Shown piece by piece: positions 28,328-36,913 of a stretch of DNA of 64,000 bases. Origin of the DNA: Nostoc desertorum CM1-VF14 (GTDB lineage: Bacteria; Cyanobacteriota; Cyanobacteriia; Cyanobacteriales; Nostocaceae); the NCBI GenBank assembly GCA_019359245.1, contig JAHHHR010000008.1, positions 124,001 to 188,000 of the forward strand, written 5' to 3'. The position numbers and the translations under genes were made by a program. Position 1 is the stretch's first letter. Every line of letters starts with the position of its first letter. The notes beneath the pieces were generated by a model. The model saw only the letters and a program-made list of their open reading frames with translations. It searched no databases and was not told where the DNA came from.

Positions 28328-28718
28328 ATCCTGAAATTAGTACTGAGTCATTGGGGCATAGGGCATAGGGCATAGGGCATTCCCCATTCCCCATTCCCCA
28401 TTCCCCAGTTTTCACCAAAGTTTAGCTGCTTTCATTCTCACAGCAGTACAAAATCTTCTTGGTTTGGGCACAAAAAATTTTTCATAAGTCAAGATATTCC
28501 TAAAGAAAAAATAAAAATCCCTTATTTCACCGTTTACCTTTATTCACAGGCTTTTTGGGCTATGGCAGTCTAGCGTTTATTACTGATTGCACAGCTTTTT
28601 GCAATAATATTGCTCCACATTGTTAAAAAAAAAATTGTATCTATGACAGATTGTCATATTTGGTGTTGATTTTATTTAAAATGAGAAAGGAAAAAAAATT
28701 GTTTGTTAGGAGAGATCC
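28328..28718. repeat. psbV-petE spacer with heptamer repeats and petE upstream palindrome
   Basis: 28351-28408 holds tandem gggcata copies followed by ccccatt copies, which are loosely inverse and could form a hairpin after psbV. At 28643-28657 lies ATGACA-GAT-TGTCAT, a 6-bp dyad about 60 bp before the petE start. This is a possible operator for a BlaI/PetR-like or other regulator of petE; that is inference only. Confidence 0.5.
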
Positions 28719-29138
28719 ATGAAATTGATTTCGGCAAGCTGGCGACGCCTTAGTTTAGCTGTGTTGACAATCCTTTTAGTTGTTAGCAGCTTTGCTATTT
28801 TTACCCCCAGTGCTTCGGCTGAAACCTATCAGGTGAAATTGGGTAGCGATAAAGGAATGCTGGCATTTGAACCGAAAAAGTTGACAGTTAAACCAGGTGA
28901 CACAATTGAATGGGTGAACAATAAAGTTCCTCCCCATAATGTTGTGTTTGATGCTGCCAAAAACCCCGCTAAGGACGCTACTTTAGCAAAATCTCTGTCT
29001 CATAAGAATTTGATGATGAGTGCCGGTCAAAAGGAAACAACCACTTTCCCCGCAGACGCACCTGCTGGTGATTACACCTTCTACTGTGAACCTCACCGTG
29101 GTGCTGGCATGGTTGGTACAATCACTGTCCAAGGCTAG
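28719..29138 (+). CDS. petE: Plastocyanin
   Basis: 139 residues. Blue copper protein that carries electrons from cytochrome b6f to photosystem I in the lumen. Leader about 1-34 (twin-Arg-like RR then a hydrophobic run, ending ASA; mature ETYQVKLGSDKG). Copper ligands are His in PPHNVVFD, and Cys, His and Met in YTFYCEPHRGAGMVG. RBS AGGAGAGA 6 bp before the ATG. petJ, the copper-free alternative, lies 255 bp downstream. In many cyanobacteria copper switches between the two. Confidence 0.98.
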   Translation: MKLISASWRRLSLAVLTILLVVSSFAIFTPSASAETYQVKLGSDKGMLAFEPKKLTVKPGDTIEWVNNKVPPHNVVFDAAKNPAKDATLAKSLSHKNLMMSAGQKETTTFPADAPAGDYTFYCEPHRGAGMVGTITVQG

Positions 29139-29153
29139 AAACATCGCCGTTGA

Positions 29154-29170
29154 CAGAAGATGATCTTCTG
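29154..29170 (+). terminator. Short hairpin after petE
   Basis: CAGAAGA-TGA-TCTTCTG, a 7-bp stem 16 bp after the stop codon. It is followed by a pyrimidine-rich but not T-only stretch, so termination is plausible but weak. Confidence 0.4.
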
Positions 29171-29239
29171 GGCTTCCTTCTCTGAAATTAGCTCATAGCA
29201 ACACGCCACACTCCTAGAGTGACGCACACAATGAATAAA

Positions 29240-29315
29240 TGGCGGTAACGAGTCCTATGCTTCCCTAAAACGCTAAGTAACCTGTAGCGATAGAGGGATG
29301 AATTCGTTACCGCCA
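29240..29315 (+). promoter_or_regulatory. Long inverted repeat between petE and petJ
   Basis: TGGCGGTAACGA (29240-29251) and its exact inverse complement (29304-29315) enclose 52 nt. They lie 78 bp before the petJ start. If transcribed with petJ, they would close a structured leader. It may instead be a small palindromic element. No known riboswitch class recognised. Confidence 0.4.
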
Positions 29316-29392
29316 ATTTTGATCAAATTTGACTTAATCAGACATTAATCGCGTTTATACTCTTGCTGGAGGCTTGTTACGAGGAAATTCTG

Positions 29393-29737
29393 TTGAAAAT
29401 ACTTTTATTAATCCTACTGTTGGCGATCGCTCTATTTAAATTGACATTCATTAGTCCAGCACTAGCTGCTGAAACATCTAACGGTGCTAAAATTTTCGAG
29501 GCTAACTGCGCTTCTTGCCATATAGGTGGCGGTAACATCCTTATTAGCCAGAAAACCTTGAAAAAGGAAGCATTGTCAAAGTACTTAGAAAATTATGATC
29601 GCGACTCAATTCAGGCGATTATCCACCAAGTGCAAAATGGTAAAAATGCCATGCCTGCCTTTAAAAGCAAGTTAAGCCCTGACGAAATTCTAGAGGTAGC
29701 TGCTTATGTTTTTCAGAATGCAGAACAAGGCTGGTAA
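29393..29737 (+). CDS. petJ: Cytochrome c6 (c-553)
   Basis: 114 residues from a TTG at 29393, chosen because GAGGAAA lies 6-12 bp before it; an upstream TTG at 29363 has no such site. Signal peptide about 1-25 ([16 protein letters not shown], cleaved after ALA). Mature [20 protein letters not shown] has the haem motif CASCH. The axial Met lies in [17 protein letters not shown]. The C-terminus [12 protein letters not shown] is typical. It replaces plastocyanin in lumenal electron transfer when copper is scarce. Confidence 0.95.
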   Translation: MKILLLILLLAIALFKLTFISPALAAETSNGAKIFEANCASCHIGGGNILISQKTLKKEALSKYLENYDRDSIQAIIHQVQNGKNAMPAFKSKLSPDEILEVAAYVFQNAEQGW

Positions 29738-30183
29738 GTAGCTATACTGTCTATATACTGTCTATTTATAGTGGGGCAAGTGCCTTTATGCACCAGTAAT
29801 TAAAAGCAAGCAAGACACCCACCCGGTAATATTGGAAAATTTATTTGTTGGAAATCCCTCACTGCATTTCCTTGTTAAAACCTTCTAACAAGTCTCAAAG
29901 TTCACTATCTCTATGAGGAACTAGCGATCGCTAGTTCCTCAACTTCTAATACGGTTCGGTTTAGGTACATAGTCTTTAAAGATCCCCCTTAGTCCCCCTT
30001 TTTAAGGGGGAAATAGAGCCATTATGAGCAAGCCTTTTTAAGGGGGGTTGGGGGGATCAAGCCTTATCCGAACCGTATTGCCTCAACTTCTAAAAACGAT
30101 ATCTTAAAGATGAATGATAAATTCAGAATTTTTATCATTCATAGCTTTTAGCTTGTTCTTAATCCAAAATAACTAGCCGATGA
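29738..30183. other. Spacer between petJ and the TonB-like gene, containing a MITE-like element
   Basis: No gene. Apart from the element at 29948-30079 and a HIP1-containing hairpin at about 29921-29940 (aactagcgatcgctagtt), nothing is recognised. The same AACTAGCGATCGCTAGTT palindrome recurs at 43843-43860. Confidence 0.5.
29948..30079. mobile_element. MITE-like palindromic element with flanking direct repeats
   Basis: Terminal inverted repeats AATACGGTTCGG (29948-29959) and CCGAACCGTATT (30068-30079) bound 132 bp with internal inverse blocks (gatccccc... and ...ggggggatc; ctttttaaggggg twice). No coding capacity. The direct repeat CCTCAACTTCTAA lies on both sides (29937-29949 and 30081-30093), as after an insertion that duplicated its target. 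This fits a non-autonomous element moved by a transposase encoded elsewhere. Confidence 0.65.
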
Positions 30184-31758
30184 TTATTTTTCTGGATTAG
30201 ACTTTTCTCTGTTTTGCTTAACTTCGCGCAACCGTTCTACTAATTTTCCATCCAATTCAGCCGAAGGTAAAGGCTGACTTTTATTGACTCTCGGCAACAC
30301 TAACGGTTTAGGAGTAGTAGCTGCTGATGAAGGCGTAAGCTGATTATTCCTGATTTGCAGTTCAGGGAATAGTTTAGAAGTAACTGCTGATGAGGGCGTA
30401 GGTTGATTACTATTGACTGCCGGTGCAGATAATGGCTTAAGAGCACCTGTAGGTAAGGATGCAGGCTGGTTATTTCTAATTTGCAGTTCCGAGAATGGTT
30501 TGGGAGTAGCTGTCGATAAAGGCGTTGGTTGGTTATTTCTGATTCGCAGTTCAGGAAATGGTTTAGAAGTATCTGCTGGTGAAGGGGTAAGCTGATTGTT
30601 ATTGATTCCTGGTGCAGATAATTCAGTTGTCCCAGTGGTGCTGCTAGTGTTGTTTTGGAAACGTAGATTAAATGGATAGGAACTGATCCGTTTATCTCCC
30701 TTGGGGGATTGCTTGTTGAAGTATTCCCTTGCTTCTGATTGCAATTCACGGGAAACTAACTTGTCTTGAAACTTGATATCTAAGACCTTACCATCAGGAT
30801 CTACCACTAATACACCTAGAACAGCACCTTCAAGATTCGGTTTATCAGTGGCTAATGTTTGGCGGATGACTGGTTTTTGTTCAGCGTTGGGGTATTCTTG
30901 CTGGACTTCTTTTCTCAGGTTTGCGTAGGATTCTAGCTGTGCAATTGCCAGTTCAGTCCCTTTCCCAGATAAATCGGATGCCTGTGAGGTGGTTGCCCTA
31001 ATTAGGTTTAAGCTATCCCCAGCGCTTGGAGCTTGTTTTAGAGAACTTATTAGCGAACTTTGAGAAATTCTAGACGCATTATTAGCCGATTGCGTCATCT
31101 GTGGGACCGTATTTCCTTGTGCCGTTGTAATGGGGCTAGTGTCAGATAAGCTTGGAGATTGGGCATTTTGCAGAATATCATCAGGTATTTTCTGCGATTG
31201 CAATTCTGGTAATCTATTTACAGCCAGAGGCTTAGGTGGCTCGTATTTGGTGTCATTGACATTTACACGAGGAACTGATTGAGAAAATTTAGCGCTGCTA
31301 TTGTTGTATTTAGAAGTATCAAATTTAGAAGCATCAAATCCCAAGCTATTACTAGGAATCATCCGCAAAGACTGCCTTGTAGGCAAGGAAGAAACCCGAT
31401 AGTTATTCGATGATGGGGGTAGCGGAGGCATTACTAGCTGACTGGATGGCGCTGATGCCAATGGGGGCAATACAGTTTGGGCGTTAAAGTTCGGATTAGG
31501 AAGTGGCGCTATTGGAGGAAGTTGTTGTAAACCACTTTGGGAAGGGTTTTGCGGCAGACGGCCTTGATCTGCTTGGCTCAATTCCAAAAGTCCGACAGTT
31601 TTTGATGATGCTGTTTCATTGGGCTTGTTAGACTCCATAGGCATCAATGGCACAATCATAGCGATCGCACCGTGGATGCCAAGAGAAGCTATAGCTGCTA
31701 TCCCAATTGGCTGGCTTAAGATTTCTGGTATATTTTTAAACAGGGAGACGTAAGACAT
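30184..31758 (-). CDS. TonB-like energy-transducer-type protein with Pro/Asn-rich repeats
   Basis: 524 residues. Short cytoplasmic N-terminus, one membrane segment (about 17-38, IGIAAIASLGIHGAIAMIVP), and a long Pro/Ser/Asn/Gln-rich periplasmic stretch. A small folded region at about 300-365 (EGAVLGVLVVDPDGKVLDIK, LQSEAREYFNKQ, YPFNLRFQN) resembles the TonB C-terminal domain. After it come about five imperfect repeats of about 24 residues built on INNNQ.TP...KPF.EL. A tail past the TonB-like domain is unusual. ExbB/ExbD partners are not in the window. Confidence 0.6.
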   Translation of the reverse strand: MSYVSLFKNIPEILSQPIGIAAIASLGIHGAIAMIVPLMPMESNKPNETASSKTVGLLELSQADQGRLPQNPSQSGLQQLPPIAPLPNPNFNAQTVLPPLASAPSSQLVMPPLPPSSNNYRVSSLPTRQSLRMIPSNSLGFDASKFDTSKYNNSSAKFSQSVPRVNVNDTKYEPPKPLAVNRLPELQSQKIPDDILQNAQSPSLSDTSPITTAQGNTVPQMTQSANNASRISQSSLISSLKQAPSAGDSLNLIRATTSQASDLSGKGTELAIAQLESYANLRKEVQQEYPNAEQKPVIRQTLATDKPNLEGAVLGVLVVDPDGKVLDIKFQDKLVSRELQSEAREYFNKQSPKGDKRISSYPFNLRFQNNTSSTTGTTELSAPGINNNQLTPSPADTSKPFPELRIRNNQPTPLSTATPKPFSELQIRNNQPASLPTGALKPLSAPAVNSNQPTPSSAVTSKLFPELQIRNNQLTPSSAATTPKPLVLPRVNKSQPLPSAELDGKLVERLREVKQNREKSNPEK

Positions 31759-32376
31759 AGCTGTTATCGTTCACTCGGCTCAGTTGCAGTTGACTAGCGA
31801 TTTTCTCTTTTCGACTATATTGCAAGCTATTGCAATAGATGCATCCCTCTAAGGAAATAATAACTTCATATCTTGGCAATCAAAACGCCAAAATTGCCAT
31901 TTATTAAAGTTTTTAATTGATCAATAACGCTTTATCACATATTTAAATTTCAGCTTGCTAAAGAGATATTTGAAAAATTACTACTTTTGATTTTTTATTC
32001 TTATGACGCACACAATTAAACTTTATATCTGGGATATTTATTAAAGTTTAAATTAAATGTAAAACCCTGAGTAGCTCATAACATCTGCTGAAGTTGCCTT
32101 GTTTTCCCTACTCTTTTTTAGTCAGCTACGCTTCTGTAACAGATGGCACACTTGCTTGTCCAAGGCTAGCCCCTATATGAAAATATTACCACATCACCAG
32201 CCTCTAAAACTGTTGCAAATTGTACAATGTTATTGACATTCTAGTCCTGAACTCTAGCAAAGCTATTCGGGTTTTTATAAAAGGAGTTAGTCATGCGATC
32301 GCAATTTTAGCTTTTGAATTTTGACTACTTCTTGGTAAAAAGGTTTCAAAGCCTCAATCATTGCACAACATTTAAA
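31759..32376. other. AT-rich intergenic region, no gene seen
   Basis: It separates divergent genes (TonB-like protein and esterase) and must hold both promoters. It contains no repeat or RNA that I recognise. An open frame reaches upstream of the esterase ATG to 32314 but lacks a good start signal. Confidence 0.5.
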
Positions 32377-33072
32377 ATGCCGCTACCGACAGTTATTGTG
32401 CCTGGATATCTAGAAAGCGCGATCGCTTACCGCCAACTAGAACAATCCCTACAACAGTTAGATTTTCCTACGGTTACAGTACCACTGCGACGACGCGACT
32501 GGTTACCCACTATTGGAGGAAGACCTGTAACGCCAATTCTGCAACAACTCGATCTTACGATTAAGCATACATTGCAGCAACATAATGCTACTCAAATTAA
32601 CTTGATTGGTCACTCAGCAGGAGGTTGGATATCCCGCATCTACATGGGAGAAAAACCTTATTGGGTAGGCGATAAAGTTAAATCAACCCTCTGGGAAGGA
32701 CATCCCCTGGTTGCTACTCTCATAACCTTGGGTACACCCCATATCAGTCAAGAACGCTGGACACGCTCCAATCTAGATTTTGTCACCAATAACTACCCAG
32801 GAGCTTTTTACAAAAACGTTAATTACGTTTGTGTAGCTGGCAAAACTATCTTTGGCCAAAGGCGACGCGGTAGCTGGTTAGCTTACAGTAGTTACCAATT
32901 AACCTGTGGTAAGGGTAACACTTGGGGAGATGGAATCACGCCCATTGAAGCTGCTCACTTAGAAGGCGCAGAAAATCTGGTGATTGAAGGTGTAAGGCAT
33001 TCACCGAGAAATCCTGGAATTTGGTATGGTTCACCAGAACCCTTAAAAGCTTGGGTGAAATATTTGATTTAA
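32377..33072 (+). CDS. Alpha/beta hydrolase, lipase/esterase-like
   Basis: 231 residues from the ATG at 32377 (MPLPTVIVPGYLESA). Nucleophile elbow GHSAGG in INLIGHSAGGWISRIYMGE; oxyanion region VPGYLES near the N-terminus; candidate acid Asp in GDGITPIEAA and His in VRHSPRNPG near the C-terminus. It resembles the cyanobacterial/plant PGAP1-like or triacylglycerol-lipase-like group (LITLGTPH is also typical). No signal peptide. Substrate unknown. Confidence 0.85.
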   Translation: MPLPTVIVPGYLESAIAYRQLEQSLQQLDFPTVTVPLRRRDWLPTIGGRPVTPILQQLDLTIKHTLQQHNATQINLIGHSAGGWISRIYMGEKPYWVGDKVKSTLWEGHPLVATLITLGTPHISQERWTRSNLDFVTNNYPGAFYKNVNYVCVAGKTIFGQRRRGSWLAYSSYQLTCGKGNTWGDGITPIEAAHLEGAENLVIEGVRHSPRNPGIWYGSPEPLKAWVKYLI

Positions 33073-33179
33073 AAAATTTTATCTTTATTATGATAAATGC
33101 AACATTTATTAATATTTCTTAGCTAAAATTGAAATTGTAATAAGAATAAATACCTAGCTAAGAACAGGAGGGGTGAGCT

Positions 33180-33842
33180 ATGCAAAGCACCCAGTTCAAT
33201 AGGATTTTGCGGCGAGTAGCGACGATATTATCGGTCGTGATTTTGAGTCTGTGTTTAATTTACATCTCTACCGGAGTTCTGCTGTCTTTTTACTATGAAC
33301 CTACAGCAGGCGGAGCTTATAACTCATTGAAGATGATTAATACACAACTGCCATACGGGTGGTTGTTTTGGAGAGCGCATGATATTGCTGGTAACGCGAT
33401 AATTGCGATCGCTCTGATTCAAATTGTAGTGATGTTTTTGGGTCGGCAATTTCGCAAGAGTTGGCTGGCTGCTTGGATTAGTGGGATCTTATTGACTCTA
33501 AGTGCGATCGGGCTGGATTGGACAGCCATGATCCTAGATTGGACTCAGGAAGGATACTGGCGTTTTAACATTGAACTAGGAACCATCGAAGCCATTCCTT
33601 TCATTGGTGGACAACTGCGCGACATCCTGACTGGGGGTGGAGCGATTAACACAGTTACTGTGGAACACCTTTACACAATACATAGTTATTTGATTTCGGT
33701 GGCGACGCTAATTCTTGCCGTAGTTCATTTATCTGCTTTACTGTGGCAGGAATGGGAAATGTATCAAGAAACGCCAAGATCAGAAATTGATAATTTGCAA
33801 CAATCGCCAGGAGGCGAATTTATTCCTTCCCAAGGCTCATAA
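33180..33842 (+). CDS. Cytochrome b N-terminal-domain protein with a missing haem ligand
   Basis: 220 residues; RBS aGGAGGgg 8 bp upstream. Four hydrophobic segments (about 13-36, 67-87, 94-117, 165-189) in the layout of cytochrome b6. In cytochrome b the four haem His sit in pairs 14 and 15 residues apart. Here the first helix has His67 but Gln81 at the second position, while the last helix keeps both (His168, His183). One haem should bind; the other would lack an axial His. It is not PetB: the covalent-haem Cys region and the C-terminal part differ. The partner is unknown. Confidence 0.75.
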   Translation: MQSTQFNRILRRVATILSVVILSLCLIYISTGVLLSFYYEPTAGGAYNSLKMINTQLPYGWLFWRAHDIAGNAIIAIALIQIVVMFLGRQFRKSWLAAWISGILLTLSAIGLDWTAMILDWTQEGYWRFNIELGTIEAIPFIGGQLRDILTGGGAINTVTVEHLYTIHSYLISVATLILAVVHLSALLWQEWEMYQETPRSEIDNLQQSPGGEFIPSQGS

Positions 33843-33895
33843 AGAGTCAGTAGTTAGGAATTCTTTTTTCCCTGCCTCCCCTGCCGCTATCCCTC

Positions 33896-35815
33896 TCATG
33901 CCCCAGAAGTGTCAGTAGTGAAAAATTGAGATATTTTTGCGAGGGGGACTTCTTCAACTTCCGCTAACTTTTCTAAAGAGAGGCGAGTAGACTGGCTAGC
34001 GCCAGATAAACGTTTTAAAAGTTTAGGTCTGGGGTCATGCAACAAGTAGATAATGCGATCGCCAACTTCCCACTCGTATTTTGCTGGCACTACTTGTAAG
34101 CGTTCTTCCCGTTCTACCAATAGCGGTATCAACGCCCCAGTCTTAATCATTTCTTGGATACGCTCATTTTGACTAGAAAATTCTGATTGCGTTAGAGTGG
34201 TTGTTCCTAACTTGACTCGCCCATCATTTAAATATTCATTCCAAGTCTTAATTGCTAAGTCTGGGATAAAAGCTTGATTAACTTTATTACTGACAGAGGT
34301 AGTTGCTTGCGGATCACGGGGGAAAACAGCTAAGACGCGTGGCGGATTAAACTCCTCAGATGCCCGTTGAGCCAAAACAAAATTCACCTCGCCATTACTT
34401 GTCATAGCCAAAAAAGTGCCCATCGAGGCAATTCCTGCCTCTTCCAAAACAGCAGCATCCAAAGCACTGCTGGCAATAACTCGCAGATTTTGCGCCTCAG
34501 CTTGAACAAGATATTGAGGGTCAGTATCAATCATGACCACGTTTTCTCCCCGCTCTTGAAAGAACCGGGCAATTAAAAGACTCAAGGGATTACAACCCAC
34601 AATCACTGCCCCAGTTACATCTTTGGAGGTGATTTGCAGCCATCTAGCAACCCAGCCAGCTGTTAGACCTTGGCAGACAACAGTCATGATAATTGTGAGG
34701 AAAACTAAAGCTTTGATGGAATCACCGCCGTTAATGCCGCGCTGTGTCAGGGAAATTGCAAAAAAAGAGGCTACGGAGGCGGCAACAATTCCTCTAGGAG
34801 CAACCCAGCTTAAAAACAGTTTCTGCCGCCAGTTTAAATTACTGTTCCAAGTACACAAGAGGATATTAATCGGGCGAACGACAAACATTAGTACCAAAAC
34901 AGTGAATAAACTACCCCAACCCAAAGCAAAGACACTGGCAATGGATAAATCAGCAGCTAATAAGATAAATAGCACCGAGACGCTGAGAATTGTCAGTTGA
35001 CCCTTAAAGCTCCTTAACAGACGTTCTTCTGGGACTGAGGAGTTAGCAAAGACTGCTCCTGCAACTACTGTTGTCATTACTCCTGATTCACTGCGGATCA
35101 TTTGCGATAAGGTAAACAGACTCCAAAGTATCGCCAACACCGCTAAGTTTTTTAGCTCGAATGACAGAAAATCAGCGCGTTTGAAAATCAAACTCATCAG
35201 ATAACCGCCAGCACCACCAATTGCCGCACCAACGCCCAGGCGCATTCCTAAGCCAATGATGGCATTGATAGGGTCAGCATCGCCGTTCAAAATAGTATCG
35301 AGGACAACGAAGGCGAGGATAGCGCCTACAGGGTCAATTAAAACCCCTTCTCCTTCCAACAGCGTTGCCACTTGCCGATCTACATTGATTTGTTTAAGCA
35401 AAGGGCCAACCACGGTTGGGCCTGTAACCACAACTATAGAAGCGTAGAGAAAAGCTATGTTCCAGGGGAATTCACCCAGCCAGTGGGCTGCCATACTCCC
35501 ACCAAGCAATGTGATCAGCGTTCCTAGAGTGACAAGCAATTGCAGGCTGATTGAAACTCTACCTAACTCTCGCAGATCCAAGTTAAGTCCGCCTTCAAAC
35601 AAAATGATTGCCGTTGCTAGGGCGACAATAACTTCCAATCCAGTGCCTAGTACATGGGGATGCAACAGCCCGATGCCATCAGAGCCAAAGAGGATGCCTA
35701 ATAGCAATAACAAGACGATGCTGGGTATCCGAAAATATGCAGCTAGCACTTGGGCGCTAATGCCTGCAAGGACGGCGATCGCCATCTGTAGGGTAATTTC
35801 AAAAGATGCTTCCAT
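33896..35815 (-). CDS. Cation:proton antiporter (CPA1/NhaP type) with RCK domain
   Basis: 639 residues. About 12 membrane helices in the first 395 residues, with the Na+/H+ exchanger motifs FEGGLNLDLRELG, VVTGPTVVGPLLKQ and EGEGVLIDPVGAI (conserved acidic residues in helices 5 and 6). Then a TrkA-N/RCK domain (AVIVGCNPLSLLIARFFQER) and a C-terminal TrkA-C-like part. It probably exchanges Na+ or K+ for H+ and is gated by a nucleotide. It is convergent with the cytochrome-b-like gene. Confidence 0.9.
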   Translation of the reverse strand: MEASFEITLQMAIAVLAGISAQVLAAYFRIPSIVLLLLLGILFGSDGIGLLHPHVLGTGLEVIVALATAIILFEGGLNLDLRELGRVSISLQLLVTLGTLITLLGGSMAAHWLGEFPWNIAFLYASIVVVTGPTVVGPLLKQINVDRQVATLLEGEGVLIDPVGAILAFVVLDTILNGDADPINAIIGLGMRLGVGAAIGGAGGYLMSLIFKRADFLSFELKNLAVLAILWSLFTLSQMIRSESGVMTTVVAGAVFANSSVPEERLLRSFKGQLTILSVSVLFILLAADLSIASVFALGWGSLFTVLVLMFVVRPINILLCTWNSNLNWRQKLFLSWVAPRGIVAASVASFFAISLTQRGINGGDSIKALVFLTIIMTVVCQGLTAGWVARWLQITSKDVTGAVIVGCNPLSLLIARFFQERGENVVMIDTDPQYLVQAEAQNLRVIASSALDAAVLEEAGIASMGTFLAMTSNGEVNFVLAQRASEEFNPPRVLAVFPRDPQATTSVSNKVNQAFIPDLAIKTWNEYLNDGRVKLGTTTLTQSEFSSQNERIQEMIKTGALIPLLVEREERLQVVPAKYEWEVGDRIIYLLHDPRPKLLKRLSGASQSTRLSLEKLAEVEEVPLAKISQFFTTDTSGA

Positions 35816-36141
35816 GTTGTAGATTTTGAGCGATTTATTTCAAAATCTCTTGTAAAAAACCGTAGACATTAATTTTACACAGTACAACATCATACCCTTG
35901 GTCCATTGCTGAATGTAGCGTTTTTTCTATCTGGATGTCCCTTTAAATCCCCAGCGTCAAACGCTGATGAATCCTGCGGCTTCCCGCACAAGCGTCTACA
36001 GAATTCTTTTGGTATCTCCATGTCTTTGTATCCTCTTCAACCTTTTGTCTCCACCCAGTTTAGCTGTCACAAACTTTTTTTGGCAAAAGCTGTTGACAAA
36101 AGCTTGGAAATTGGTTACTTTATAAAAGGTCTGAGTCTGAT
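35816..36141. other. Upstream region of tRNA-Glu with small repeats
   Basis: It holds the divergent start region of the antiporter gene and small palindromes near 35950-36005 (cagcgtcaaacgctg, gcggcttcccgcacaagcg). A TTGACA at 36093-36098 with TACTTT or TATAAA downstream is a candidate tRNA promoter. No gene is seen. Confidence 0.45.
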
Positions 36142-36214
36142 GCCCCCATCGTCTAGAGGCCTAGGACACCTCCCTTTCACGGAGGTAACGGGGATTCGAA
36201 TTCCCCTGGGGGTA
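36142..36214 (+). tRNA. tRNA-Glu (UUC)
   Basis: Canonical cloverleaf of 73 nt. Acceptor GCCCCCA pairs with TGGGGGT, anticodon loop CTTTCAC gives TTC, T-arm GGGGA-TTCGAAT-TCCCC, discriminator A. CCA is not encoded. Cyanobacteria use this tRNA also to feed tetrapyrrole synthesis through glutamyl-tRNA reductase. Confidence 0.95.
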
Positions 36215-36255
36215 CTTAATAAAAAAGCAAAAAATATTTTGCTCTAAATCTAGAA

Positions 36256-36292
36256 GAAAAACTATCATCCAGGGTTTTTCCTGAATGATAGT
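36256..36292 (-). terminator. Terminator after the SRPBCC gene
   Basis: On the minus strand ACTATCATTCAGG-AAAAA-CCTGGATGATAGT forms a long stem with one mismatch, followed by TTTTTC. It starts 5 bp after the SRPBCC stop codon. Confidence 0.8.
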
Positions 36293-36296
36293 CTAA

Positions 36297-36905
36297 CTAA
36301 ACATACGGTTCTTTGCTAGCTAAGTTTTCTACACGTTGGTGAATAGCAACAAGATTTAACCGTAGGTCTTTACTCAGGCGGTTTTCAATGATTCCCACCG
36401 GCATAGTGAGTTTAGGCCAAACTTGAATTGTGTAGCAAAGATTTGTTCCCAAACACTCACCCAGGGAATAAGGCTCTAAACACCAGCTACCAGAAAAGCT
36501 TTTAAAATCTCCCTCTACCATCCGAAAATTAATTTCTTTAGGGAAGCATTCTTCCAAATCCAGAACCACCCGCGCAGAAAAGTTGAAATTCAGTAAGCGC
36601 TGCGAACCTACTTGCTCCAATCTAATCCCACCATTGGGATGCTCCATTAGGCGACTTTTGGCGAGGTTGGGCAGAAACTCAGGCAAGGCTTCATAATCTG
36701 TCAAAACCTTCCAGATTTGTTCCAGCGGTTGGGGAATTTGGACTTTGGCGCTGATTTGTCGCTGTCGCTCTGCTATTTTTTCAATTTGAACTTCTACCTT
36801 AGCTGCTAAAGCAACTGCATCCGCAGTCAAATCCCCTTCAAGGTTGATATCATCACTACGAGACTGGGAATCACGGTTCTCTGTTGTGTTCTGTTCTTTA
36901 GTCAC
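36297..36905 (-). CDS. SRPBCC/polyketide-cyclase-like protein
   Basis: 202 residues from the GTG at 36905 (TKEQNTTENRD). A TTG at 36962 is also in frame but overlaps the upstream sensor gene by 49 bp. A 75-residue charged N-terminal part precedes a START-like domain: ISAKVQIPQPLEQIWKVLTD, YEALPEFLPNLAKSRLMEHP, IRLEQVGSQRLLNFNF, VIPARV-like VWPKLTMPVGIIENRLSKDL. Cyclase/dehydrase-like proteins of this type are common in cyanobacteria; ligand unknown. It probably shares a transcript with the sensor gene just upstream and ends at 36256-36292. Confidence 0.8.
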   Translation of the reverse strand: MTKEQNTTENRDSQSRSDDINLEGDLTADAVALAAKVEVQIEKIAERQRQISAKVQIPQPLEQIWKVLTDYEALPEFLPNLAKSRLMEHPNGGIRLEQVGSQRLLNFNFSARVVLDLEECFPKEINFRMVEGDFKSFSGSWCLEPYSLGECLGTNLCYTIQVWPKLTMPVGIIENRLSKDLRLNLVAIHQRVENLASKEPYV

Positions 36906-36913
36906 TTTCAGAA

